From NCBI RefSeq assembly GCF_900112795.1, contig NZ_FONA01000016.1, forward strand, positions 41,165 to 105,164: a DNA stretch of 64,000 nucleotides, in the 5' to 3' direction. This DNA is from Thermophagus xiamenensis. GTDB taxonomy: Bacteria > Bacteroidota > Bacteroidia > Bacteroidales > Marinilabiliaceae. Of this stretch, positions 1 to 9,148 are shown piece after piece (within the stretch, counting starts at the first letter, position 1; each line of letters begins with the position of its first letter). Under the pieces are notes generated by a model. That model ran no database searches. It was not told the DNA's origin and saw only the letters and a program-made list of their open reading frames with translations. The translations under genes were made by a program, and so were the position numbers.

Positions 1-2224
1 TGTTATAAATCCAGTCGGTTTGAGCAGGTGTTAGCCGGTAACGGAATTGCCCTTTGTCCGGGAAAAGATAATCCAATGTCGAAAATTCGAATGTGAGTGA
101 ATTTTGATAATGGCTGAGGTTGATAGAATTGGTAAAAGCTATATTACTCTTTAAGGTGCCCAAAGAAGCAGGAAGTATGTTTTGATTATTGATTCTCAGT
201 CCGGTAATGTGAACCTTCGGTTTCATCTTGGGAGTATCTATCTGTCGTGGATCAATTTCCAGAAAGGCATTGTCTCCGCCAAACAGAATGTGTCCCGTAT
301 TGGTTAAGGCACTGCAGAAGGGATAGAAGCCTCTGAAGGGAGAGCCTTGATTTACGGGGATGGTAATCATGCTATTATTGACCACATCGATACGTACGAT
401 GACGTTTTGTGTGGTTCCCCATATATTCCCGGCCAAATCTTTTTCCAGATTGATTAATTTTTGAGGACGTGTAAGGTTCAATTCAATTGAGGATATACTA
501 TCGGAAAGGATGTTATATTTAAAAAGCATATCTTCGGCTGCAATCCAAATGTAATTGTTTTGTCCCGAAAGTAATGCTGTAATGTTCTTCCCGTTAATTA
601 TTTGGTTGATTTTTTTTAGTGATGTTTTTTCGAGGGTGTTTTTGTTTATCCTCCACATACGATCACCACTGGCATAATAAATTTCACCATTGTGTGCCAG
701 TAATCTGCCATCCCCATCGTTGTCAACTTTTAAAAATTGTATTTTCCCGGGGGATAAATCCTTGTTCATGATTTTAAAAACACCGCCTTCCCAGGCGCTT
801 ACCCAAAAGTTTCCCTTTTGGTCTTTTGCAAAGCTACTTATATAATTAGAAGTTAATCCGTTGAGAGGTCCTGCTGTTATGGCAAGCATCTTATTCCTGG
901 TTGGATCCCAGATATTAATGCCTCCGGCGGTACCGATCCATATTCGTCCGAAATTGTCTTCTTCGAGGGTATAAACATTATCCAGCAGTAATCGTCTGGG
1001 GGGATCCGAAGTGGTCGAGAAATACTCTCTTTCGTTCGAGAGGGAGCGCTTGACTACTCCGTGAATGGTGGCCAGCCAGATGTTTCCTTGATGGTCGGTC
1101 AGGATGTCACGAATCTGGTTTCCAATCCTGGGTTCTTCAAATTTAAAAAATTCTTCATGAAGATAGTAATAGGGAGCCCCTCTGCCTATCAGGCTAACTC
1201 CTCCCGAAGTAATGAGCCATATTCGTTCCTGACGGTCTTCATAAATTTCCCAAACCACGTTGCTGGCTATGGTATTGTCGACCATAGGATCGTGAAAAAA
1301 AGCGGATGCTTCACCTGTAATGGTGTTAAAGATATTTAATCCGAAATCGGTTCCGAGCCAAAGTATTGAATCATTCTGAAGATAGATAGTTTTGATAACT
1401 TCATTACTTAAAGTGGTATTGGATGCATTGTACAATTGGTACTGCCCGGTATGTGTGTTGAAGCTGGCCAGGCCGGTCTCTGTGCCAACCCATATCAAGG
1501 AGTCCTTTGTTTTGGGATTTCCATTAATGGAAAGCACAAGGTTATTTTTCAACAGGGGTTTATAATTGCCCTTTACATCAAAAGCCTTGATGGTATCGTT
1601 GCGATATCGGTTTAGGCCATCGTAAGTACCGATCCAAAGGTCCCCGTTTTCTGCTTCATAGAACGAACGGATGGTGTTGTGTGACAACCCTGAGTTGAAA
1701 GTGTCGTAAAATTGGTAAGTGTTGCGTTTGACATCAAACTTAAGTAATCCGCTTGCCGTTCCAATCCAGACATTTCCCGATCTATCGGTATACAACGTTC
1801 TGATGATCCGATGGTCGCCTACATTAATCTGTTTGATTTGAAAGGTTCTTACATTGATGGTGCATAGCCCGTCCCATGTGCCAACCCATAATACATCGTT
1901 GTTACAGGTTAGTGCGGATATATTGTTGGAGGGTATTGAGCCGGGAGTGGCTGATTCCTGGAAAGTAATCATTTTAAAACCATCGTATCGACACAATCCT
2001 TCGGCGGTACCAATCCAAATAAATCCATAAGGATCCTGAACTATTGAGTTGGTGATGTTGGAAGGTAGGCCTTGCTCAATGGTCAGATTGGTGAAATAGA
2101 GTGGATATGATGGTTGACTTCTCGCAACGTAAGGTAATAACCAAAGAAAAAACAGAATTAATGGAATAAGGGCAATATAATCGATTTGAAAAGAACTAGA
2201 TTGATGGGTCTTTCGATTCAACAT
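1..2224 (-). CDS. Hybrid two-component sensor/regulator (HTCS), N-terminal part, cut by window start
   Basis: The reverse strand is open from an ATG at 2224 to the window edge, about 741 codons without a stop, so the gene is partial at its 3' end. A hydrophobic N-terminal segment (about residues 14-36, ending in ARS) looks like a signal or anchor. It is followed by many repeats of the type LPSNxI..DxxGFIWIGT..GL, which are the blades of the periplasmic two-component-regulator propeller. Close to the edge a Y_Y_Y-type domain begins (SLTFEFSTLDY). In this family a membrane helix, histidine kinase, receiver and AraC-type DNA-binding domain follow; those would lie outside the window. It diverges from the galactan operon starting at 2501, so it probably senses a galactan oligosaccharide in the periplasm and activates that operon. 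The domain reading is firm; the ligand is inferred from context. Confidence 0.9.
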   Translation of the reverse strand, partial: MLNRKTHQSSSFQIDYIALIPLILFFLWLLPYVARSQPSYPLYFTNLTIEQGLPSNITNSIVQDPYGFIWIGTAEGLCRYDGFKMITFQESATPGSIPSNNISALTCNNDVLWVGTWDGLCTINVRTFQIKQINVGDHRIIRTLYTDRSGNVWIGTASGLLKFDVKRNTYQFYDTFNSGLSHNTIRSFYEAENGDLWIGTYDGLNRYRNDTIKAFDVKGNYKPLLKNNLVLSINGNPKTKDSLIWVGTETGLASFNTHTGQYQLYNASNTTLSNEVIKTIYLQNDSILWLGTDFGLNIFNTITGEASAFFHDPMVDNTIASNVVWEIYEDRQERIWLITSGGVSLIGRGAPYYYLHEEFFKFEEPRIGNQIRDILTDHQGNIWLATIHGVVKRSLSNEREYFSTTSDPPRRLLLDNVYTLEEDNFGRIWIGTAGGINIWDPTRNKMLAITAGPLNGLTSNYISSFAKDQKGNFWVSAWEGGVFKIMNKDLSPGKIQFLKVDNDGDGRLLAHNGEIYYASGDRMWRINKNTLEKTSLKKINQIINGKNITALLSGQNNYIWIAAEDMLFKYNILSDSISSIELNLTRPQKLINLEKDLAGNIWGTTQNVIVRIDVVNNSMITIPVNQGSPFRGFYPFCSALTNTGHILFGGDNAFLEIDPRQIDTPKMKPKVHITGLRINNQNILPASLGTLKSNIAFTNSINLSHYQNSLTFEFSTLDYLFPDKGQFRYRLTPAQTDWIYN

Positions 2225-2331
2225 TGATAGGGGTTTTTGTTTTTTCGGATTATTAAGTTGGTCGTACCTGAAATCAAAATTAGAAATATTTTAACAATAG
2301 TAATGGGTTATGATTGATTAGAGCTAATTTT

Positions 2332-2424
2332 TGTAAGAAACAGACAAGTTCTGTAAAAGGCATAAAATCAAACAAATAATAATGATTTGTGTCTTTTGTT
2401 TCCAAAAATGTAAGAAACGGACAA
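2332..2424 (+). promoter_or_regulatory. Pair of direct repeats, candidate HTCS activator sites
   Basis: TGTAAGAAACAGACAA at 2332-2347 recurs as TGTAAGAAACGGACAA at 2409-2424, one mismatch in 16, same orientation, 77 bp apart. They lie between the divergent HTCS gene and the GH53 gene, upstream of its putative -7 box. Position and repetition suggest binding sites of the AraC-type domain of the sensor; this is inference. Confidence 0.5.
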
Positions 2425-2466
2425 ATATAGGAACGAACAGAATAAATACACTTTTTAATGCTTTTT

Positions 2467-2474
2467 TATATTTG
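2467..2474 (+). promoter_or_regulatory. Putative -7 promoter element of the galactan operon
   Basis: TATATTTG matches the Bacteroidota -7 consensus TAnnTTTG and lies 26 bp before the GH53 start codon. No good TTTG element is visible 19-21 bp further upstream, as could be expected for an activator-dependent promoter. Confidence 0.45.
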
Positions 2475-2500
2475 AGACTAATAATTAAAATGAAAATAGA

Positions 2501-3703
2501 ATGAGAAAGTTTCCAATATTGTTAGTCGTATTTTCTTTAATTACTATTCTAACGTATGGCTGTTCAGGAAAGGAACAACCGGATCCAACGGGCAACGAAG
2601 AGCAGGATATTGAACTCAAACCTTATATTTTGGGAGTGGATCTTTCATACGTCAACCAGATTGAAGACCATGGCGGAATTTATAAAAGGGATAATAAGCC
2701 GGAGGATCCCTTTATGCTACTGGCAGCCAAAGGTGCCAATCTTGTCAGGGTTAGGTTATGGCACAGCCCCAATTGGATTAAAGAGATATATGGTGAGAGT
2801 ACCGTTATTTACAGTGGTCCCGAAGATGTGGCAAAAACCATCAAGCGGGCACATGATGCAGGAATGTCGGCATTGCTCGATTTCCACTATTCCGACACCT
2901 GGGCCGATCCCGGATATCAGGCAGTTCCTGAGGCCTGGGAAAATATTCAGGATATAGAAACATTGGAGGATTCGGTTTATAATTATACCTATCGCATCTT
3001 AAACTGGCTGAACAATCAGGATTTGCTTCCCCAGATGGTGCAGATCGGCAACGAAACCAATTGTGGAATGATGACTACCGATTCCAATCCAAATTTTCCT
3101 AACCTGAACCTTTGCGATGGACATTGGGGTAATTTTGGAAAGGTTGTGAATGCCGGCATACGTGCTGTTCGTGATATGGAAAACGAAACAGGCCAGCCAA
3201 TAAAAGTCGCCCTTCATGTGGCCGATCCCAAAAACCTGGATTGGTGGGTGAAAGATGCCATTAATCTGGGAGAAATTACGGATTTCGATATTATAGGTTT
3301 CTCTTATTATCCGCTATGGCATACCGATATTGCTTTTGAGAACCTGCCTCAAATGGTTTCGGATGTAAAGAGTAAATACCAAAAAGAAGTAATGATTCTG
3401 GAAACGGCTTATCCCTTCACCACCGAAAATAATGATCACTACGGAAACCTTTGGTCGGCCCAACATCCTCCTCTTGAAGGATATCCATATACAATTGAGG
3501 GACAAAAAAACTTCCTCATCGATTTAAACCAAAATATGGCAGATGCCGGTGCTATTGGGGTAGTGTATTGGGAACCGGCCTGGATAACCAGTGCTATGAA
3601 GGATTTATGGGGAACCGGTTCCAGCTGGGAAAATTGTGCCTTGTTTGATTTTCAGGCCAATTTATCTGTTGCAGCTGACTATTTGAGTGAGAAGTATAAA
3701 TAA
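2501..3703 (+). CDS. Arabinogalactan endo-beta-1,4-galactanase, GH53, lipoprotein
   Basis: This 400-residue protein should cut beta-1,4-galactan internally. A lipoprotein signal ends in LTYGC with Cys21, followed by an acidic linker, so it is probably anchored on the outer membrane, possibly facing outward. The GH53 barrel starts near residue 42. Family signatures are RVRLWHSP, DFHYSDTWADPG, QIGNETN with the acid/base Glu185, and MILETAYP with the nucleophile Glu301. It is the first gene of the operon and is followed after 24 bp by the GH2 gene. Length and motifs fit a complete single-domain GH53. The family call is near certain; pectic galactan as substrate is inferred from the GH2, SusC/D and GH147-like neighbours. 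Confidence 0.95.
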   Translation: MRKFPILLVVFSLITILTYGCSGKEQPDPTGNEEQDIELKPYILGVDLSYVNQIEDHGGIYKRDNKPEDPFMLLAAKGANLVRVRLWHSPNWIKEIYGESTVIYSGPEDVAKTIKRAHDAGMSALLDFHYSDTWADPGYQAVPEAWENIQDIETLEDSVYNYTYRILNWLNNQDLLPQMVQIGNETNCGMMTTDSNPNFPNLNLCDGHWGNFGKVVNAGIRAVRDMENETGQPIKVALHVADPKNLDWWVKDAINLGEITDFDIIGFSYYPLWHTDIAFENLPQMVSDVKSKYQKEVMILETAYPFTTENNDHYGNLWSAQHPPLEGYPYTIEGQKNFLIDLNQNMADAGAIGVVYWEPAWITSAMKDLWGTGSSWENCALFDFQANLSVAADYLSEKYK

Positions 3704-3727
3704 TTTTAATGATTTAGATAAGAAACT

Positions 3728-6106
3728 ATGCAAAAAGTCATTACCTCTTTTCTGTTTCTGTTGATAATGCTTTCATGCAAAAATCAAACAGGTCAAATTG
3801 AAGGGTTTCAACGTGAAAATCTTTTTAACCATGATTGGGAATTTGTTAAAGATCTTTCCCCAGAAGATGTTTTGAAGCCTTCTTCACATTCTGCCCAGGT
3901 AAAATGGGAAAAAGTAACTCTGCCTCATACTGCCAATATTGAACCTTTGGTGATTAAAGATCAGCAATGGCAGGGCAATTGTTTTTACCGGAAAGTTTTT
4001 ACACTTCCCGAAACTCTTAGAGGAAAGCATATCGCCCTAAAGTTTGAAGGGGCTATGCAAGTAGCAGAGGTATTTCTAAACGGTGAAAAAATAGCTACAC
4101 ATTACGGAGGATATCTCCCTTTTTATGTGGTCATCAGTGACAAAATAAAGTACGACAGGGAAAATATTTTGGTTGTTAAGTTGAACAATGAAAACAATCC
4201 TCAGGTTCCGCCCGGAAAGCCTATAGAAAATCTGGATTTTAACTGGTATAGCGGATTATATCGTAACGTATGGCTCATTGTTAAAGAACCGATACATATA
4301 TCTGATCCCATAGGTGCCGATCGGGTTGCGGCAGGTGGTATTTTAGTTCGTTATCCGGAAGTAACGAAAGAACAGGCAACTGTCTGGGTGCAGACAGATG
4401 TAAATAACGAGACTAATCAGTCGGTTTCAACCAGGATTGAAGTGGAACTGTTCGACGAAAATGGCAACAAGGTAGCCGAACAAAGCTCAAAAGGACAAAA
4501 AATCGGGGCAGAAACCAATAGGCTTTTTATTGTATCATTGAAAGTGAAGAATCCCCAATTATGGTCACCTGATTTTCCTCATCTGTACCAACTTAGGGTA
4601 TCACTGTTTCAAGGAAATAAAGAGTTGGATCGTGTGACAGAAAAAATTGGGATAAGAACCGTTCGTTGGGAGGCCGGTCAATTCTATCTTAATGGCGAAC
4701 CATTATTTTTGAGAGGGACCAATCGACATCAGGAATACCCCTATATTGGCTATGCATTGTCTGACAATGCCAATTATCGGGATGCCTATAAGATAAAGCA
4801 GGCGGGTTTCAATTTTGTGCGGTTGTCGCACTATCCTCAATCCAAATCTTTTATGAGGGCCTGTGATGAGTTGGGGTTACTTACCATGAATGCCATCCCA
4901 GGCTGGCAGTTTTTTGGCGATGAGACGTTTCAGGAAAATGCCATCAAGGATGTTCGTAACATGGTTCGTCGTGACCGCAATCATCCATCTGTTGCAGTAT
5001 GGGAAGCATCGTTAAACGAATCCGGCATGTCACGGGAATTTATGCTACGAGCACATAATGCTGTGCATGAGGAATTGCCGGGCGATGATGTTTATACTTG
5101 CGGATGGATTGATGATGTTTATGATGTATTTATTCCGGCCAGGCAGCATAGCAAACCTCCCCACTACTGGAATCGGTATAAAAAGAATAAACCTCTCTTT
5201 ATTGCTGAGTATGGCGATTGGGAATATTACGCTCAAAATGCCGGATTTAATCAAAAAGCCTTTAAGGACCTTACCCCTGAAGAAAGGAACTCACGTCAGC
5301 TTCGGGGTTACGGACAAAAACGTTTGGCACAGCAGGCCCGTAATTACCAGGAAGCTCACAACAGCAATCTTCAAGGACCTGCTTGTGGCGATGCAAACTG
5401 GCTTATGTTTGATTATAATCGCGGATACGCACCTGATATCGAAGCATCAGGTATTATGGATATCTTTCGATTACCCAAATTTGCCTATTATTTTTATAAG
5501 AGTCAGGCGGATATTAAGCCCCATGTAAGCGAAGAATTTTACAAGCCTTTTATTGAAATCGCCAACTATTATAATGATCCCTCTTTTACCGAGGTGAAGG
5601 TATACAGTAACTGCGAAGAAGTGGAACTGTTCGTGAACGGGCGGTCGGTAGGCAGACAAAAGCCCGACCGTGATCGCATGAGTACCCACTTGAATCATCC
5701 ACCCTTTACGTTTCATTTAAAGGCTTTTGAACCAGGGGAATTGACTGCCAAAGGATATGTCAATAATCAGGAAGTAACTTCTGTTACTCGCCGAACGCCC
5801 GGAGAGGCCGCCAAACTGAATGTTTGGATCGATGAAAGCGGGAAACCATTGGAAAAAGGGGTGAATGATGTGGTGTTTGTATATGCTTCCATCGTAGATG
5901 ATGCCGGGACTATAGTTCCCGATGCAACTCAAAGTGTCGTATTCAATGTTGAAGGTGATGCCGAACTCATAGGAACTAATCCTATAAATGCTGAGGCCGG
6001 TATTGCAACTGTATTGCTTAAAGCCGGAGACATTGGAGGTATTCTAAAACTTTCTGCTCGTACTAATGGACTGAAAACCGGGTATATTGAAGTTACCGTT
6101 GATTGA
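3728..6106 (+). CDS. GH2 beta-galactosidase-type glycoside hydrolase, lipoprotein
   Basis: This 792-residue protein has a lipoprotein signal (LIMLSC, Cys17), then a jelly-roll sugar-binding domain (about 30-190), an immunoglobulin-like domain (about 195-310), a TIM barrel (about 315-600) and C-terminal beta-sandwich domains (about 610-792, with a Big-type repeat). Catalytic residues are visible: acid/base Glu431 in EASLNESG and nucleophile Glu494 in FIAEYGDWEYY. GH2 includes several activities, but placement directly after a GH53 galactanase favours an exo-beta-galactosidase trimming galacto-oligosaccharides in the periplasm. It lies 24 bp behind the GH53 gene and 73 bp before the SusC start, apparently in one transcript. 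Confidence 0.92.
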   Translation: MQKVITSFLFLLIMLSCKNQTGQIEGFQRENLFNHDWEFVKDLSPEDVLKPSSHSAQVKWEKVTLPHTANIEPLVIKDQQWQGNCFYRKVFTLPETLRGKHIALKFEGAMQVAEVFLNGEKIATHYGGYLPFYVVISDKIKYDRENILVVKLNNENNPQVPPGKPIENLDFNWYSGLYRNVWLIVKEPIHISDPIGADRVAAGGILVRYPEVTKEQATVWVQTDVNNETNQSVSTRIEVELFDENGNKVAEQSSKGQKIGAETNRLFIVSLKVKNPQLWSPDFPHLYQLRVSLFQGNKELDRVTEKIGIRTVRWEAGQFYLNGEPLFLRGTNRHQEYPYIGYALSDNANYRDAYKIKQAGFNFVRLSHYPQSKSFMRACDELGLLTMNAIPGWQFFGDETFQENAIKDVRNMVRRDRNHPSVAVWEASLNESGMSREFMLRAHNAVHEELPGDDVYTCGWIDDVYDVFIPARQHSKPPHYWNRYKKNKPLFIAEYGDWEYYAQNAGFNQKAFKDLTPEERNSRQLRGYGQKRLAQQARNYQEAHNSNLQGPACGDANWLMFDYNRGYAPDIEASGIMDIFRLPKFAYYFYKSQADIKPHVSEEFYKPFIEIANYYNDPSFTEVKVYSNCEEVELFVNGRSVGRQKPDRDRMSTHLNHPPFTFHLKAFEPGELTAKGYVNNQEVTSVTRRTPGEAAKLNVWIDESGKPLEKGVNDVVFVYASIVDDAGTIVPDATQSVVFNVEGDAELIGTNPINAEAGIATVLLKAGDIGGILKLSARTNGLKTGYIEVTVD

Positions 6107-6179
6107 TTCATATAAAGGTATAAATGCATCAACTTATTTGATAAGTAGATTAAAATTCAAAAAACCAAATAGAATTCCT

Positions 6180-9128
6180 ATGAGAAAGAAAATAACAAAA
6201 ATGATGTCGCCGGGTATTTTAATTCTGCTTTGGTGTGTAACCACCATGGTCAATGCCCAGCAATTAACCGTTGAAGGAACGGTACGGGATGCAAAAACAG
6301 GAGAAACGATACCCGGGGCAACCGTTCTTATTCAAGGAACGACTCAGGGGACCGTAACCGATGTGAACGGGTCATTTATTCTTAACTTAAATGAATCGGA
6401 TGTATTGAGAATTTCCTACATCGGATACAAAACGCTTGAAGTGCCGGTTAACGGACAAAGAAAACTTGTATTGGAACTGGAGCCCGATGTAATCAGCTTT
6501 GATGAGGTGGTTGTCATTGGATACGGTCAGCAGCGTAAGGGTGATCTAACCGGATCAGTGGCAAATGTCAATAGCAAAGATTTTAAAAAAGGGATCATCA
6601 GTACGCCCGAACAGTTAATTAACGGAAAGGTTTCAGGGGTACAGATCATGTCGAACAGTGGCTCACCCACCTCGGGAAGCACTATTAGAATCAGAGGGGG
6701 AGCTTCTCTTAATGCCAGTAACGATCCTCTGATTGTTTTGGATGGTGTTCCGCTTGAACCGGGAGGAATTAGTGGTAATAGCGGAAATTTTCTAAGCCTG
6801 ATTAATCCTAATGATATAGAAAGTATGACGGTTTTGAAAGATGCATCCTCTACGGCGATTTATGGGTCACGAGCCTCAAACGGCGTTATTCTTATAACGA
6901 CCAAAAAGGGATCGCAAGGGGCGTTGCAGATCAATGCCAGCACCACCCATTCATTGCAGGTTAAAACCAAACTGGCAGATATGCTTTCTACCGAAGAGTT
7001 TCGTAACGTCGTCGAAACGCAGGGTTCTGTTGCTCAGAAAGCACTATTAGGTGATTATAATACCGATTGGAACGATGAAATCTTTAAGATCGCTTACGGG
7101 ACCGACAATAACTTCAGTATGTCGGGGACTTTTAAAGATATTCCATTCCGTTTTTCCACCGGTTATTTTAATCAGGACGGAATATTAAAGACTGATAATG
7201 TTAAGAGAATGACTGGAAACCTGTCGGTTTCTCCCTCTTTTTTCGATGAAAATTTGAAGCTTTCTGTTGGTATAAAGGGATCCTTGAACAAAAACAGATT
7301 TGCAAATACCGATGCCATATGGGGCGGAGCTACCTATAATCCAACAATCCCTGTTTATTCGGGGGAAAATGATTTTGGCGGATACAATGAAGCCATAGAC
7401 AATAATGGTATCCCTGTTACTAGTGCCGTTCTAAATCCGGTGGGATTATTAAAACAGAATGAGTCAACAAGCAGGGTTAGCCGGATTATTGGGAATTTTG
7501 ATATGGATTATATTATGCCATTCCTTCCCGAGCTAAAATTTCATGCTACTCTGGGCTATGATTATGCACAGGGAGAGGGTAAAGTATATGTTCCGGAAAC
7601 GGCCGCACAATTCTACCTTTCAAATGGACGTGATTATGAGTATGGTCCTGAGAAAAAAGAAAACAGATTATTGACCACTTATCTGAACTACAATAAAGAT
7701 CTGGAATCCATAAACAGCACCTTGGATGTTACTGCAGGATACGATTATCAATACTGGAAGAGTACAACTCCCTACTATGAAGAACTGAATGTTTTAGGGG
7801 AGGTGCAAAATTCTTCTGCAGCCACAGATCAAAGGCATGCATTAATCTCTTATTATGGCCGGATTAATTATTCATTGGCAACAAAGTATATGTTAACTGC
7901 CACCATTCGCCGTGACGGAACATCCCGTTTCAGTGATGCCCAACGGTGGGGAACATTTCCCTCGGTAGCGTTGGCCTGGCGACTTTCGGAAGAACCATTC
8001 CTTAGCAATCTTGATATCCTTTCCAATTTAAAGCTTCGGGGTAGTTATGGAGTTACCGGGCAGCAGGAAGGTATTGGAAACTATAATTATATTCCGGTAT
8101 ATACCATCAGTCAAACGGGTGCACAATATATTTTTGGTTCGGATATCATTAATACCTATCGTCCTGAAGCCTATGTTGCCGATTTGAAATGGGAAACTAC
8201 CAAAGCATGGAATTATGGGCTTGATTTTGGTTTCTTCAATAATCGTTTCTCAGGATCCGTAGATTATTATACCCGTCAAACCGAAGACCTGCTGGCAACA
8301 GTACCATCACCTGCCGGAACCAACTTTGACAAAAACATTCTTACCAATGTTGGTAATGTGGATAGTGAAGGGCTCGAAGTCTCTTTTAATGCAATTCCTG
8401 TCGCTAATAATGACTGGACATGGGAAGTAAGTTTTAATGCGGCATGGCAGAAACAGAAAATTAAAAATCTTTCTCTTTCAGAGGATGCTGAAATCACCAA
8501 TACTTCAGTTGGACCAACCATTGACAGCTATTATTTTCAGGTGCTGACAGAAGGCTATGAACCTTACATGTTTTACGTTTATCATCAATTGTATGATGAA
8601 AGTGGAAAGCCAATTGAAGGTGCTTTCGCCGATGTTAATAATGACGGACTCATCAATTCCAAAGATTTGTATCGTTACCATTCCCCAACACCTGATTATA
8701 TTCTGGGATTTAGCACTTCAATTCGTTATAAAGATTGGACCTTAAGCACAAATCTTCGAGCCAATATCGGGAATTATGTCTATAACGGAATGGCCATGAA
8801 TACCGGCGCTTTTGGAACCATGTCCTATAATGCCTATCAGCTCAATAACCTTCATTCAAGCTATCTGGAAACAGGATTTCAGAGCAGACAATACCTCTCG
8901 GACTATTATGTCGAGAATGCCTCCTTCCTGAAAATGGACAACCTGGTTTTAGACTATAATTTGGGTGAGATATTCCCGGGATTTGCGGTTAATGCTTCTG
9001 CTATGGTTCAAAATGTTTTTACCATCACAGAGTACACAGGAGTCGATCCTGAAGTCCCTAATGGGATGGATCTCTCTTTTTATCCGCGTCCAAGGATATT
9101 TTCTTTAAGTCTTGGTTTGCAGTTTTAA
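6180..9128 (+). CDS. SusC-family TonB-dependent outer-membrane transporter (galactan locus)
   Basis: This 982-residue protein imports oligosaccharides through the outer membrane with its SusD partner. I chose the ATG at 6180: it gives a clean signal peptide (MRKKITKMM, hydrophobic core, cut after VNA near residue 26). The frame is open from 6087 but that start would overlap the GH2 gene and put a polar stretch before the signal. A carboxypeptidase-regulatory-like domain spans about 29-105, followed by DEVVVIGYG (from residue 108), the plug with IRGGASL and SSTAIYGSRASNGVILI, and a barrel ending in SLGLQF. The SusD gene follows after 20 bp. The substrate is inferred to be galactan fragments. 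Confidence 0.95.
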   Translation: MRKKITKMMSPGILILLWCVTTMVNAQQLTVEGTVRDAKTGETIPGATVLIQGTTQGTVTDVNGSFILNLNESDVLRISYIGYKTLEVPVNGQRKLVLELEPDVISFDEVVVIGYGQQRKGDLTGSVANVNSKDFKKGIISTPEQLINGKVSGVQIMSNSGSPTSGSTIRIRGGASLNASNDPLIVLDGVPLEPGGISGNSGNFLSLINPNDIESMTVLKDASSTAIYGSRASNGVILITTKKGSQGALQINASTTHSLQVKTKLADMLSTEEFRNVVETQGSVAQKALLGDYNTDWNDEIFKIAYGTDNNFSMSGTFKDIPFRFSTGYFNQDGILKTDNVKRMTGNLSVSPSFFDENLKLSVGIKGSLNKNRFANTDAIWGGATYNPTIPVYSGENDFGGYNEAIDNNGIPVTSAVLNPVGLLKQNESTSRVSRIIGNFDMDYIMPFLPELKFHATLGYDYAQGEGKVYVPETAAQFYLSNGRDYEYGPEKKENRLLTTYLNYNKDLESINSTLDVTAGYDYQYWKSTTPYYEELNVLGEVQNSSAATDQRHALISYYGRINYSLATKYMLTATIRRDGTSRFSDAQRWGTFPSVALAWRLSEEPFLSNLDILSNLKLRGSYGVTGQQEGIGNYNYIPVYTISQTGAQYIFGSDIINTYRPEAYVADLKWETTKAWNYGLDFGFFNNRFSGSVDYYTRQTEDLLATVPSPAGTNFDKNILTNVGNVDSEGLEVSFNAIPVANNDWTWEVSFNAAWQKQKIKNLSLSEDAEITNTSVGPTIDSYYFQVLTEGYEPYMFYVYHQLYDESGKPIEGAFADVNNDGLINSKDLYRYHSPTPDYILGFSTSIRYKDWTLSTNLRANIGNYVYNGMAMNTGAFGTMSYNAYQLNNLHSSYLETGFQSRQYLSDYYVENASFLKMDNLVLDYNLGEIFPGFAVNASAMVQNVFTITEYTGVDPEVPNGMDLSFYPRPRIFSLSLGLQF

Positions 9129-9148
9129 CCGAATAAAAAGAATTTAAA

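Noticed and set aside
1061..1339. 92-codon rightward frame
   Set aside because: It lies wholly opposite the propeller repeats of the sensor gene, which explains its open frame.
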